10,717 nt of DNA from an uncultured Burkholderiaceae bacterium. Its GTDB lineage: Bacteria > Pseudomonadota > Gammaproteobacteria > Burkholderiales > Burkholderiaceae_C. Location of the stretch: contig CALIDR010000256.1 in assembly GCA_938022295.1 (NCBI GenBank), forward strand, positions 1 through 10,717, given 5' to 3'. Below the pieces are notes generated by a model. The model had not been told where the DNA came from, did not search any database, and saw only the letters and a list, made by a program, of their open reading frames with translations. Of the stretch, positions 1 to 8,296 are shown piece after piece (the first letter of the stretch is position 1; every line of letters starts with the position of its first letter). The position numbers and the translations under genes were made by a program.

Positions 1-148
1 GCGCACCTACGCCGACGCGCCCGAGATCGACGGCTCGGTGCGGCTGCTGCCGCCGACGAAGGCCTCCACGGTGCTGCGCGTGGGCGAGTTCGTGCGTGCG
101 CGCATCGTCGGCACCGAGGGCCACGACCTCGTCGGCCAGCCGGTGTGA
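1..148 (+). CDS. rimO: Ribosomal protein S12 methylthiotransferase RimO (C-terminal end, partial)
   Basis: Only the last 48 codons are present, reading in phase from base 2 to a TGA at 146-148. The peptide contains YADAPEIDG and ends GTEGHDLVGQPV. These match the C-terminal TRAM domain of RimO, the radical-SAM enzyme that adds a methylthio group to an aspartate of ribosomal protein S12. The family pattern DAPEIDG followed by a short beta-barrel with a closing G-x-E-x-x-DL segment is well known. The catalytic CxxxCxxC cluster lies upstream of the window. Its stop is 7 bp before the metC start, so the two may be cotranscribed. The related MiaB also has a TRAM domain, but the ADAPEIDG signature favours RimO. 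Confidence 0.85.
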   Translation, partial: RTYADAPEIDGSVRLLPPTKASTVLRVGEFVRARIVGTEGHDLVGQPV

Positions 149-155
149 GCGCCCG

Positions 156-1331
156 ATGAGCCGCCGCATCACGCGTCTGATCCACCACCCGTACCGCGCC
201 CCCGCGGGCTTCGAGGCCGTGCCGCCGGCCGTGCACAAGGCCTCGACGGTGATCTTCCCGAACGTCGCCGCGCTGCGCGCGCGCGACTGGCGTTCCAAGG
301 CCGGCTACACCTACGGCCTGCACGGCACGCCGACGACGTTCACGCTCGAGGAGCGCATCGCCACGCTCGAAGGCGGTCGCCACTGCGTGCTCGCGCCGAG
401 CGGCCTCGCGGCGCTGGCGCTCGTCAACCTCGCGCTGCTGCGCGCGGGCGACGAGCTGCTGCTGCCCGACAACGTGTACGGCCCGTCGAAGGACCTCGCG
501 CGCTCGCTGCTGGACGGCTGGGGCATCGCGCACCGGCTGTACGACCCGCTGGACGCGGGCGCGCTGGCCGCGGCGATCGGCCCGCGCACGCGGCTGCTGT
601 GGATCGAGGCCGCCGGCTCGGTGACGATGGAGTTTCCCGACGTGCGCGGCCTCGTGCGCGTGGCGCGCGCGCAGGGGCTGACGGTGGCGCTCGACAACAC
701 CTGGGGCGCCGGGCTCGCGTTCGACCCGTTCGACCTCGGCGAGGGCCTGCGCGTCGACGTCAGCATGCACGCGCTGACGAAGTACCCCTCGGGCGGCGCG
801 GACGTGCTGATGGGCTCGGTGACGACCGTCGACCCAGCGCTGCACGAGCGCGTCCTGCTCGCGCACATGCGGCTCGGGCTCGGCGTGGGCGCCAACGACG
901 CCGAGACGATCCTGCGCGCGCTGCCCACGCTCGAACTGCGCTACGACGCGCAGGACCGCGCCGCGCGCGAGATCGCCGCGTGGCTGCAGCGCCAGAGCGC
1001 GATCCGCCGCGTGCTGCACCCGGCGCTGCCCGGCTCGCCGGGCCACGAGCACTGGGCGGGCCTGTGCACGCGGGCGGCGGGGCTGTTCTCGGTGCTGTTC
1101 GACGAGGGCGTCGAGCCCGCGCGCGTCGACGCGTTCGTCGACGCGTTGAAGCTGTTCCGCATCGGCTATTCCTGGGCCGGGCCGGTGAGCCTCGCGGTGC
1201 CGTACGACCTGTCGTCGATGCGGCGCGACCGCTCGGCGCTGCCGGGCACGCTGGTGCGCTTCTCGATCGGCTTGGAGGCGGTCGAAGACCTGAAGGCCGA
1301 CCTCGCGCAGGCGCTCGCCGCGATCGGCTGA
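156..1331 (+). CDS. metC: Cystathionine beta-lyase, PLP-dependent
   Basis: This 391-residue protein belongs to the Cys/Met-metabolism PLP enzymes. It would split cystathionine into homocysteine, pyruvate and ammonia in the cytoplasm, the penultimate step of methionine synthesis. The PLP-binding lysine is Lys209 in SMHALTKYPSGG, almost the same position as in E. coli MetC, and the cofactor-binding aspartate lies in ALDNTWGAG. The segment YTYGLHGTPTTFTLEERIA is the usual substrate/PLP phosphate region. Length is close to E. coli MetC (395). The frame is open further upstream, but ATG 156 places MSRRITRLIHHPY in line with family N-termini and sits just after the rimO stop. The Shine-Dalgarno sequence is weak. 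Cystathionine gamma-synthase or gamma-lyase are the alternatives; the GSVTMEFPDV segment and overall pattern favour the beta-lyase. Confidence 0.88.
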   Translation: MSRRITRLIHHPYRAPAGFEAVPPAVHKASTVIFPNVAALRARDWRSKAGYTYGLHGTPTTFTLEERIATLEGGRHCVLAPSGLAALALVNLALLRAGDELLLPDNVYGPSKDLARSLLDGWGIAHRLYDPLDAGALAAAIGPRTRLLWIEAAGSVTMEFPDVRGLVRVARAQGLTVALDNTWGAGLAFDPFDLGEGLRVDVSMHALTKYPSGGADVLMGSVTTVDPALHERVLLAHMRLGLGVGANDAETILRALPTLELRYDAQDRAAREIAAWLQRQSAIRRVLHPALPGSPGHEHWAGLCTRAAGLFSVLFDEGVEPARVDAFVDALKLFRIGYSWAGPVSLAVPYDLSSMRRDRSALPGTLVRFSIGLEAVEDLKADLAQALAAIG

Positions 1332-1356
1332 GGCGCCGCCGCTCAGCGGTGGCGCT
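1332..1356. terminator. Possible bidirectional hairpin between metC and smpB
   Basis: GCGCCGCCGC (1333-1342) can pair with GCGGTGGCGC (1346-1355) around a 3-nt loop, with a single G-U pair. It starts right after the metC stop and extends over the last codons of convergent smpB. There is no clear T-run on either side, so this may be a weak or Rho-assisted terminator, or chance structure in GC-rich DNA. Confidence 0.35.
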
Positions 1357-1795
1357 GCTTCATCGCGCGCTCGACCTCGCGCTTGCCCTCGCGTTCCTTG
1401 ATCGACTCGCGCTTGTCGTGCGTGGCCTTGCCCTTGGCCAGCGCGAGGTCGACCTTCACGCGGCCGCCCTTGTAGTGCAGGTTCAGCGGCACCAGCGTGT
1501 AGCCGCGCTGCTCGACCTTGCCGATCAGCCGCCGGATCTCGGCCTTGTGCATCAGCAGCTTCTTCGTGCGGTCGGGCTCGGGGTGGACGTGCGTCGACGC
1601 GGCGCGCAGCGCGTTGATGCGGCAGCCGATCAGCGACAGCTCGCCGTCGCGGATCACGACGTAGCCGTCGGTGAGCTGCACCTGGCCGGCGCGGATCGCC
1701 TTGACTTCCCAGCCCTCGAGCACGATGCCGGCCTCGAAGCGCTCCTCGATGTGGTAGTCGAAGCGGGCGCGGCGGTTCTCGGCGATCGCGGTCAT
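1343..1795 (-). CDS. smpB: SsrA-binding protein SmpB
   Basis: This is a 150-residue SmpB, the partner of tmRNA in trans-translation. It binds the tRNA-like end of SsrA RNA and brings it to stalled ribosomes. The N-terminal block NRRARFDYHIEERFEAG, followed by LEGWEVKAIRAG and then DGYVVIRDGE, is diagnostic of the family. The middle holds HPEPDRTKKLLMHKAEI and the conserved LVPLNLHYKGGRVKVDLALAKGK. The basic C-terminal tail (KATHDKRESIKEREGKREV...) is the part that becomes helical in the decoding centre. Length is near the usual 150-160. It converges on metC with an 11-bp gap and diverges from ratA across 74 bp. In that gap a minus-strand TACAAT (1865-1870) could be its -10, without a good -35. 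This is the same smpB/ratA arrangement seen in many proteobacteria. Confidence 0.97.
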   Translation of the reverse strand: MTAIAENRRARFDYHIEERFEAGIVLEGWEVKAIRAGQVQLTDGYVVIRDGELSLIGCRINALRAASTHVHPEPDRTKKLLMHKAEIRRLIGKVEQRGYTLVPLNLHYKGGRVKVDLALAKGKATHDKRESIKEREGKREVERAMKQRHR

Positions 1796-1852
1796 GGCGC
1801 TCAGGTGGGGGCGGCGCGGCGCCGCACAAGCACTGCCATGGAATGCGCCGCC

Positions 1853-1858
1853 TAGAAT
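1853..1858 (+). promoter_or_regulatory. Candidate -10 element for ratA
   Basis: TAGAAT differs from the sigma-70 consensus at one base. It lies 11 bp before the ATG at 1870, so transcription would begin only a few bases ahead of the start codon. No good -35 is seen about 17 bp upstream. Confidence 0.45.
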
Positions 1859-1869
1859 CGATTCATTGT

Positions 1870-2322
1870 ATGAAGCAGGTCAAGAAGTCGGTGCTGCTGT
1901 GGTACTCGCCGCAGGAGATGTACGACCTGGTCACCGCCGTCGAGCAGTACCCGCAGTTCCTGCCGTGGTGCGAGCGCGCCGAGGTCATCGAGTCCGTCCC
2001 CGACGGCATGACGGCGCGCCTGCACCTGGCCTACGCCGGCGTGCGCCACGCCTTCACGACGCGCAACCGCCACCGGCCTGGCGAGGCGGTCGTCGTGCAG
2101 CTCGTCGACGGGCCGTTCTCGCTGCTCGACGGCACGTGGCTGTTCCACCCGCTCGGGCGGCCCGGCGGCGAGGCGCCGGCCTGCAAGATCGAGTTCGACC
2201 TGCGCTACGCGTTCTCGAGCAAGCCGCTCGAGGCGGTGCTGAGCCCCGTGTTCGACCGCGTCGCCAACACGTTCGTCGACTCGTTCGTCAAGCGCGCCGG
2301 GCAGGTCTACGGTGAGCGCTGA
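1870..2322 (+). CDS. ratA: RatA / Coq10-like START-domain protein
   Basis: This is a 150-residue type II polyketide-cyclase/START-fold protein of the RatA (YfjG, PasT) family. The opening MKQVKKSVLLWYSPQEMYDLV, the segment YPQFLPWCERAEV and the closing SPVFDRVANTFVDSFVKRA are the family's most conserved blocks. Eukaryotic Coq10 relatives bind ubiquinone. The E. coli protein has been reported to block 70S ribosome assembly, so the biological role is debated between quinone handling and translation. The frame opens earlier at ATG 1843, but that start would add nine non-conserved residues and place the probable -10 (TAGAAT at 1853) inside the gene, so ATG 1870 is preferred. No Shine-Dalgarno is visible. 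Its stop overlaps the GTG start of rnfH by 11 bp, so the two are coupled. Confidence 0.9.
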   Translation: MKQVKKSVLLWYSPQEMYDLVTAVEQYPQFLPWCERAEVIESVPDGMTARLHLAYAGVRHAFTTRNRHRPGEAVVVQLVDGPFSLLDGTWLFHPLGRPGGEAPACKIEFDLRYAFSSKPLEAVLSPVFDRVANTFVDSFVKRAGQVYGER

Positions 2323-2656
2323 GACGATCGCCGTCGAAGTCGTCTACAGCCCGGCGCCGCGGGTCGTGCAGCGGCGCGCGCTGCGGCTGCCGGCGGGCAC
2401 GACGGTGGTCGACGCGGTGGCCGCGAGCGGTCTCGTCGCGGTCGGGCCCACCGGCGTCGACCCGGCGCTGAGCCTGAGCGTGTGGGGCCGGCTGCAGCCG
2501 CCGCAGCACCCGCTGCGCGACCGCGACCGCGTCGAGATCTGCCGCGGGCTCGTCGTGGACCCAAAGGAAGCGCGCCGGCTGCGCTACCGGCGCGACGGCG
2601 TGCGGCGGCGGCAGGGGCGCCGGCCGGCGGACTTCAGCGGCACTCGCTCGCGATGA
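2312..2656 (+). CDS. rnfH: RnfH family protein (UPF0125, RatB)
   Basis: This small 114-residue protein of the RnfH/UPF0125 family has a beta-grasp, ubiquitin-like fold. Recognisable blocks are IAVEVVYSPAPRVVQRRALRL, AGTTVVDAVAASGL, the SVWGR segment and RDRDRVEICRGLVVDPKEARR, which is the typical end of the domain. The last 25 or so residues are arginine-rich and look like a non-conserved tail. It starts at GTG 2312 inside ratA, the usual ratA-rnfH (ratAB) pairing in gamma- and betaproteobacteria. Function is not settled: the name comes from linkage to rnf electron-transport genes in some species, and there are no rnf genes here. Its 3' end overlaps the 3' end of the opposite-strand DUF4124 gene by 23 bp. 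Confidence 0.88.
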   Translation: MSAETIAVEVVYSPAPRVVQRRALRLPAGTTVVDAVAASGLVAVGPTGVDPALSLSVWGRLQPPQHPLRDRDRVEICRGLVVDPKEARRLRYRRDGVRRRQGRRPADFSGTRSR

Positions 2657-3155
2657 CCTGGCGCGCGCGCTGCATCTCGAGCGCGCGCTCCTTGTCGTCG
2701 ATCACGATGCGCTCGCCCTTCTCGTTGACGCGCGCCATGCGCATGCCGCTTTCGAGCTGGCGCAGCGACGACCGCGCGCGCTCGCAGTTCTCGGCGCGCT
2801 GAAGCGCCAGGCGCTGCTCCTCCTGGCGCTGGCGGGCCTGCTGCTCCTGCTCCTGGGCCCTGCGGCGCGCCTCGAGCTCCGGGTCGACCCCGAGCTTCGG
2901 CTCGGCAGGCGCCGACGCCGCGCCCTCCGCCGCTTCGGCGGCGGGCGGCTCGCCCGCTGGCGACGTCGCGGCGGGCGTGCGCGACGGCGGGGCGGCCGGC
3001 CGCTGCAGGATGTCCTGGTCGGGCACGCTGCGCGGCGGCGGCGTGTCGCTGATGTTGATGCGGCCGCCGGCGTCGCGCCACTTCCACTGCGCGTCGGCGA
3101 GCCCCGGCCACGAGAAGCCGAACACGAGGACCACCAGGGGCAGAAGGGCGCGCAT
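2634..3155 (-). CDS. Secreted DUF4124-domain protein with coiled-coil
   Basis: This 173-residue exported protein has unknown function. Residues 1-22 form a signal peptide (MRALLPLVVLVFGF... ending GLADA). It is followed by the DUF4124 motif QWKWRDAGGRINISDTPPP, in which W-x-W-x-D-x-x-G and SDTPP are the conserved points. Residues about 35-85 are a low-complexity Pro/Ala-rich linker. Residues about 90-125 are rich in Glu, Gln and Arg and should form a charged coiled coil. The C-terminal part has two cysteines, one in AENCERAR and one in the final SECR, that could form a disulphide in the periplasm. It is commonly found just before guaB in Burkholderiales, transcribed away from it. No enzymatic motif is visible. 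Confidence 0.82.
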   Translation of the reverse strand: MRALLPLVVLVFGFSWPGLADAQWKWRDAGGRINISDTPPPRSVPDQDILQRPAAPPSRTPAATSPAGEPPAAEAAEGAASAPAEPKLGVDPELEARRRAQEQEQQARQRQEEQRLALQRAENCERARSSLRQLESGMRMARVNEKGERIVIDDKERALEMQRARQVIASECR

Positions 3156-3241
3156 GCGACTCGATCGAAGGGGACTCGGCGTGCGAGTGTAGCCACGCGC
3201 CGCAGGCGCCGGTGTGCCGAATTCGCCGGTGACCCGGTCCC

Positions 3242-3265
3242 TATAATTCCGCTTTGCGTCCGGAG
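3242..3265 (+). promoter_or_regulatory. guaB promoter -10 and ribosome binding site
   Basis: A perfect sigma-70 -10, TATAAT, lies at 3242-3247, and GGAG at 3262-3265 is placed 7 bp before the guaB ATG. No convincing -35 is seen at the expected distance (around 3219-3224). The implied 5' leader is about 20 nt, leaving no room for a riboswitch. Confidence 0.65.
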
Positions 3266-3272
3266 CTCTCCC

Positions 3273-4745
3273 ATGCGCCTTCTCGGCAAAGCACTGACCT
3301 TCGACGACGTGCTGCTGGTGCCGGCCTTCTCACAGGTGTTACCGCGCGACACCAGTCTGGCCACCCGGCTGACCCGCCACATCGCGCTGAACCTGCCGCT
3401 GGTGTCGGCGGCGATGGACACGGTCACCGAGGCGCGGCTGGCGATCGCGATCGCGCAGGAAGGCGGCATCGGCATCGTGCACAAGAACCTGCCGCCGGCG
3501 CTGCAGGCCGCCGAGGTCGCCAAGGTCAAGCGCTACGAGAGCGGCGTGCTGCGCGACCCGATCACGATCGGCCCGACGACGACGGTGCGCGAGGTCAAGG
3601 CGCTGTCGGAACAGCACGGCATCTCGGGATTCCCGGTGCTCGAGCACGGCAAGGTGGTGGGCATCGTGACCGGCCGCGACCTGCGCTTCGAGACGCGCAT
3701 GGACGCGCCGGTGCGCGAGATCATGACGCCGCGCGAGCGCCTCGTGACGGTGCCCGAGGGCGCGAGTCTCGACGAGGGCAAGGCGCTGATGCACAAGCAC
3801 CGCCTCGAGCGCGTGCTCGTCGTCAACGACGCGTTCGAGCTGCGCGGGCTGATGACGGTCAAGGACATCACGAAGCAGACCAACTTCCCGAACGCCGCGC
3901 GCGACGCGCAGGGCAAGCTGCGCGTGGGGGCGGCCGTGGGCGTGGGCGAGGGCACCGAGGAGCGCGTCGAGCTGCTCGTGAAGGCCGGTGCCGACGTGCT
4001 CGTCGTCGACACTGCGCACGGCCACAGCGCCGGCGTGATCGAGCGTGTGCGCTGGATCAAGCGGCACTTCCCGCAGGTCGACGTCGTCGGCGGCAACATC
4101 GCCACCGGCGCGGCGGCGCTCGCGCTGTGCGAGGCCGGGGCCGACGGCGTGAAGGTCGGCATCGGGCCGGGGTCGATCTGCACGACGCGGGTGGTGGCCG
4201 GCGTCGGCGTGCCGCAGATCACCGCGATCGACAACGTGGCCAGCGCGCTGCGCGGCAGCGGCGTGCCGCTGATCGCCGATGGCGGCGTGCGCTACTCGGG
4301 CGACATCGCGAAGGCCATCGCCGCCGGCGCGAGCAGCGTGATGATGGGCGGCATGTTCGCCGGCACCGAGGAGGCGCCGGGCGAGGTGATCCTCTACCAG
4401 GGCCGCAGCTACAAGAGCTATCGCGGCATGGGCTCGATCGGCGCGATGAAGGCCGGCAGCGCCGACCGCTACTTCCAGGAGAACGACGAGGCCGCCAACC
4501 CCAACGCCGACAAGCTCGTGCCCGAAGGCATCGAGGGGCGGGTGCCGTACAAGGGCTCGGTGGTGAACATCATCTTCCAGATGGCCGGCGGTCTGCGCGC
4601 GGCGATGGGCTACTGCGGCTGCGCGAGCATCGAGCAGATGCACCAGAAGGCCGAGTTCGTCGAGATCACCGCGGCCGGCATCCGCGAGAGCCACGTGCAC
4701 GACGTGCAGATCACGAAGGAAGCGCCGAACTACCGGCTCGAGTGA
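3273..4745 (+). CDS. guaB: Inosine-5'-monophosphate dehydrogenase
   Basis: This 490-residue IMP dehydrogenase oxidises IMP to XMP with NAD+, the committed step to guanine nucleotides. The N-terminus has LTFDDVLLVPAFS and SAAMDTVTEA, both typical. Two CBS domains are inserted at about residues 95-205 (PITIGPTTTV... and EIMTPRERLVTV...) and would bind adenine/guanine nucleotides for allosteric control. The catalytic loop GIGPGSICTTR carries the nucleophile Cys303 (Cys305 in E. coli). The phosphate-binding GGVRYSGD and MMGGMFAGTEE follow, then the mobile flap with GMGSIGAMKAGSADRYFQ. Length is as expected and no key residue is missing. It is separated from guaA, its pathway partner, by three inserted genes. 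Divergent DUF4124 lies 117 bp away. Confidence 0.98.
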   Translation: MRLLGKALTFDDVLLVPAFSQVLPRDTSLATRLTRHIALNLPLVSAAMDTVTEARLAIAIAQEGGIGIVHKNLPPALQAAEVAKVKRYESGVLRDPITIGPTTTVREVKALSEQHGISGFPVLEHGKVVGIVTGRDLRFETRMDAPVREIMTPRERLVTVPEGASLDEGKALMHKHRLERVLVVNDAFELRGLMTVKDITKQTNFPNAARDAQGKLRVGAAVGVGEGTEERVELLVKAGADVLVVDTAHGHSAGVIERVRWIKRHFPQVDVVGGNIATGAAALALCEAGADGVKVGIGPGSICTTRVVAGVGVPQITAIDNVASALRGSGVPLIADGGVRYSGDIAKAIAAGASSVMMGGMFAGTEEAPGEVILYQGRSYKSYRGMGSIGAMKAGSADRYFQENDEAANPNADKLVPEGIEGRVPYKGSVVNIIFQMAGGLRAAMGYCGCASIEQMHQKAEFVEITAAGIRESHVHDVQITKEAPNYRLE

Positions 4746-4747
4746 TC

Positions 4748-4782
4748 TAGAATCTGGCCATATTTTCCAATTCTGGCCAGAA
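4748..4782 (+). promoter_or_regulatory. Candidate promoter/operator of the antitoxin-toxin pair
   Basis: TAGAAT (4748-4753) is a candidate -10, starting 2 bp after the guaB stop; no good -35 is seen. Two boxes centred on TGGCCA follow. The second, TTCTGGCCAGAA at 4771-4782, is a perfect 12-bp palindrome. The first shares TCTGGCCA at 4753-4760, 19 bp upstream. Phd-family antitoxins usually repress their own promoter by binding such palindromes, so this is the likely operator. Confidence 0.5.
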
Positions 4783-4784
4783 AC

Positions 4785-5036
4785 GTGCGGGCCGTAGGCA
4801 TCTTCGAAGCGAAGGCGAAGTTCTCCGAGTTGATCGCTGCCGTCGAGGCGGGCGAGGAGGTGCGCATCACGCGGCACGGCAGGGAAGTGGTGCGGATGCT
4901 GCCGGTGCGGCCCGAGGTGCCGCCGCCGACCGACGCGCAGATCGAGCGCGAGCTCGAGGCGATGCGGCAACTGCGCGCACGCATCAGGCCCGGGCCGGGC
5001 TGGCGCAAGCTGCGCGACGACGGCCGGCGGTATTGA
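4785..5036 (+). CDS. Antitoxin of the Phd/YefM family
   Basis: This 83-residue type II antitoxin starts at GTG 4785. The opening RAVGIFEAKAKFSELIAAVE, followed by GEEVRITRHGREVVRMLPV, is the classical Phd/YefM N-terminal domain, which dimerises and binds the operator. Residues about 48-83 (DAQIERELEAMRQLRARIRPG...) are charged and helical and would wrap around and inactivate the toxin. There is no clear Shine-Dalgarno, but the alignment to family starts leaves no better choice. The partner toxin gene begins 13 bp downstream. Expression is probably autoregulated through the TGGCCA palindromes immediately upstream. The gene sits 39 bp after guaB and may also receive read-through transcription from it. 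Confidence 0.85.
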   Translation: MRAVGIFEAKAKFSELIAAVEAGEEVRITRHGREVVRMLPVRPEVPPPTDAQIERELEAMRQLRARIRPGPGWRKLRDDGRRY

Positions 5037-5049
5037 GCGTCCGCATCCG

Positions 5050-5469
5050 ATGCCGATCACCCTCGATTCCTCGGCAGCGGCGGCGTGGCTGCTGCCCGAC
5101 GAGTCCAGCGTCGCCGCGGACCGGCTCTATGCACAAGGGCTGCGCGACCCCGGCCTGTTCCAGGCGCCGGCGCTGTGGGCATGGGAGACGGGCAACCTGC
5201 TGCAAAGTGCCTGCCGGCGCGGTCGCATGGACGACGCGCAACTCGACGAGGCGCTGCGCCTGCTGCAGCGCGCCCCGGTGAGGCTCGAGCCGGCGCCCGA
5301 CGCCTCGCGCGTGCGCGACACGCTGTCGCACGCCCGGCGTTTCGGGCTGAGCTTCTACCACGCCAGCTACCTCGAACAGGCGCTTCGCACCGGCGCGCAG
5401 CTCGCGACGAAGGACACGTCGCTGCAGCGTGCCGCCGCTGCCGCGGGCGTGCTGTGCATCGCGCTATGA
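5050..5469 (+). CDS. VapC-like PIN-domain toxin (variant active site)
   Basis: This 139-residue PIN-domain protein of the VapC toxin family would be a Mg-dependent ribonuclease held inactive by the upstream antitoxin. Three family acidic residues are visible: Asp6 in ITLDSSAAAAWLL, Glu46 in WAWETGNLL and Asp122 in LATKDTSLQRAA. The fourth, normally Asp in the Y-D-A-x-Y-L motif, is His104 here (SFYHASYLEQA). This is a CAC codon where a single base change from GAC would restore Asp. The protein may thus be weakened or inactive, or belong to a variant subgroup; the rest of the fold looks intact. The gene follows the antitoxin by 13 bp, and its TGA overlaps the ATG of the downstream transporter by 4 bp. 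Confidence 0.85.
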   Translation: MPITLDSSAAAAWLLPDESSVAADRLYAQGLRDPGLFQAPALWAWETGNLLQSACRRGRMDDAQLDEALRLLQRAPVRLEPAPDASRVRDTLSHARRFGLSFYHASYLEQALRTGAQLATKDTSLQRAAAAAGVLCIAL

Positions 5470-6706
5470 GCACGCCGCGCCGCGCCCCGGGGATGCCGTT
5501 CATCCTCGTCGCCGTGCTGATCGACATGATCTCGGTCGGCCTGATCATCCCCGTGCTGCCGGCGCTGGTGGGTACGTTTACCGGCAGCCAGGCCGACCAG
5601 GCGTTCTGGTACGGCGCGGTGGCGTTCGCGTTCGGCTTCGCGAGCTTCCTGTCGGGGCCGGTGCTCGGTGGCCTGTCGGACCGCTATGGCCGGCGGCCGA
5701 TCCTGCTGCTCGGCTTCGCGGGGCTGGCGGTGAACTTTTTCGCCACCGCGCTGGCCACGGCGCTGTGGCTGCTGGTGGCGGCGCGCCTGGTCGGCGGCGC
5801 GATGCAGGCCAACGCCGCCGTCGCCCACGCCTACGTGGCCGACATCACCGAGCCGCAGCAGCGCGCGCGCCGCTTCGGGCTGCTGGGGGCGATGTTCGGC
5901 ATCGGCTACACGCTCGGGCCGGTGATGGGCGGCGTGCTCGGCGCGATCGACCTGCACCTGCCGTTCTACGTCGCCGGCGCGATGGCGCTGGCCAACACGC
6001 TGTACGGCCTGTTCGTGCTGCCCGAGTCGCTGCCGTCCCACCGGCGCCAGCCGTTCGACTGGAAGCGCGCCAATCCGGTCAGCTCGCTGAAGTCGCTCGC
6101 CGAGCTGCGCGGCGTCGGCCCGCTGGTGTGGGTGATCGGGCTGTCGGGCCTGGCCCAGTTCACGATGCACATGAGCTGGGTGCTGTACACGACGTTCAAG
6201 TTCGGCTGGGGGCCGAAGGAGAACGGCTGGTCGCTGTTCGCCGTCGGCGTGATGGCGGCGGTGGTGCAGGGCGGGCTGATGAAGCGCCTGCTCGAGCACT
6301 TCTCGCCGCAGCGGCTGGCCGCGCTCGGCCTCGTGTCGTCGACGATCTGCTACGCCGCCTGGGGGCTGGCGACCGAGGGCTGGATGATGATCGTGATCAT
6401 CGTCGCCAACCTGTTCGGCTTCACGACGGTGGCGGCGATCCAGAGCCTGATGTCCAACGCCGCCGGCGACCACGAGCAGGGGCGCACGATGGGCTCGATC
6501 GCGTCGCTCAACAGCCTGATGGGGGTGGCCGCGCCGGTCATCGCCGCGGCGCTGCTCGGCGTCGTCTCGCACCGCCCGCCGGGCGACGTGTGGATCGGGC
6601 TGCCGTTCTTCTTCTGCGCCGTGCTGCAGGGCGCGGCCGCGTTCGTGGCGATCCGCCACTTCCAGCGCCGCCGCGGCGCCACCGTCGCTGCCGCGGCAGC
6701 GCCCCG

Positions 6707-6710
<4 letters not shown>
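5466..6710 (+). CDS. MFS transporter, TetA-like drug:H+ antiporter (DHA1) family
   Basis: This 414-residue inner-membrane protein has about 12 hydrophobic segments. Near the N-terminus it has the TetA/Bcr-type motif with Asp20, Gly25 and PVLP (29-32). The loop 2-3 motif A is GLSDRYGRRP (69-78). Motif B is around Arg107 (ARLVGGAMQAN), and motif C in helix 5 is GIGYTLGPVMGG, the antiporter signature of 12-helix drug/H+ exchangers. The substrate cannot be told from sequence; the family exports tetracyclines and other small molecules, and a link to purine metabolism is only suggested by position between guaB and guaA. ATG 5466 overlaps the vapC stop (ATGA), and its TGA overlaps the guaA ATG (ATGA). 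The frame is open further upstream inside vapC, but that part lacks family similarity. Confidence 0.88.

Positions 6711-8296
<1,586 letters not shown>

Noticed and set aside
1843..1869. Earlier ATG for ratA at 1843
   Set aside because: It would add nine non-conserved residues and put the likely -10 inside the coding region.
3155..3272. Guanine or purine riboswitch ahead of guaB
   Set aside because: The probable -10 at 3242 leaves a leader of about 20 nt, too short for an aptamer.
3339..5060. Long 573-codon open frame on the minus strand opposite guaB
   Set aside because: It is rich in His, Arg and Ala, has no family signature and mirrors guaB. Such antisense frames are common in GC-rich DNA.
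5429..6706. Upstream in-frame extension of guaA giving a 955-residue fusion
   Set aside because: The extension is an arginine-rich out-of-frame reading of the MFS gene. The real start is the ATG pair at 6707/6710.
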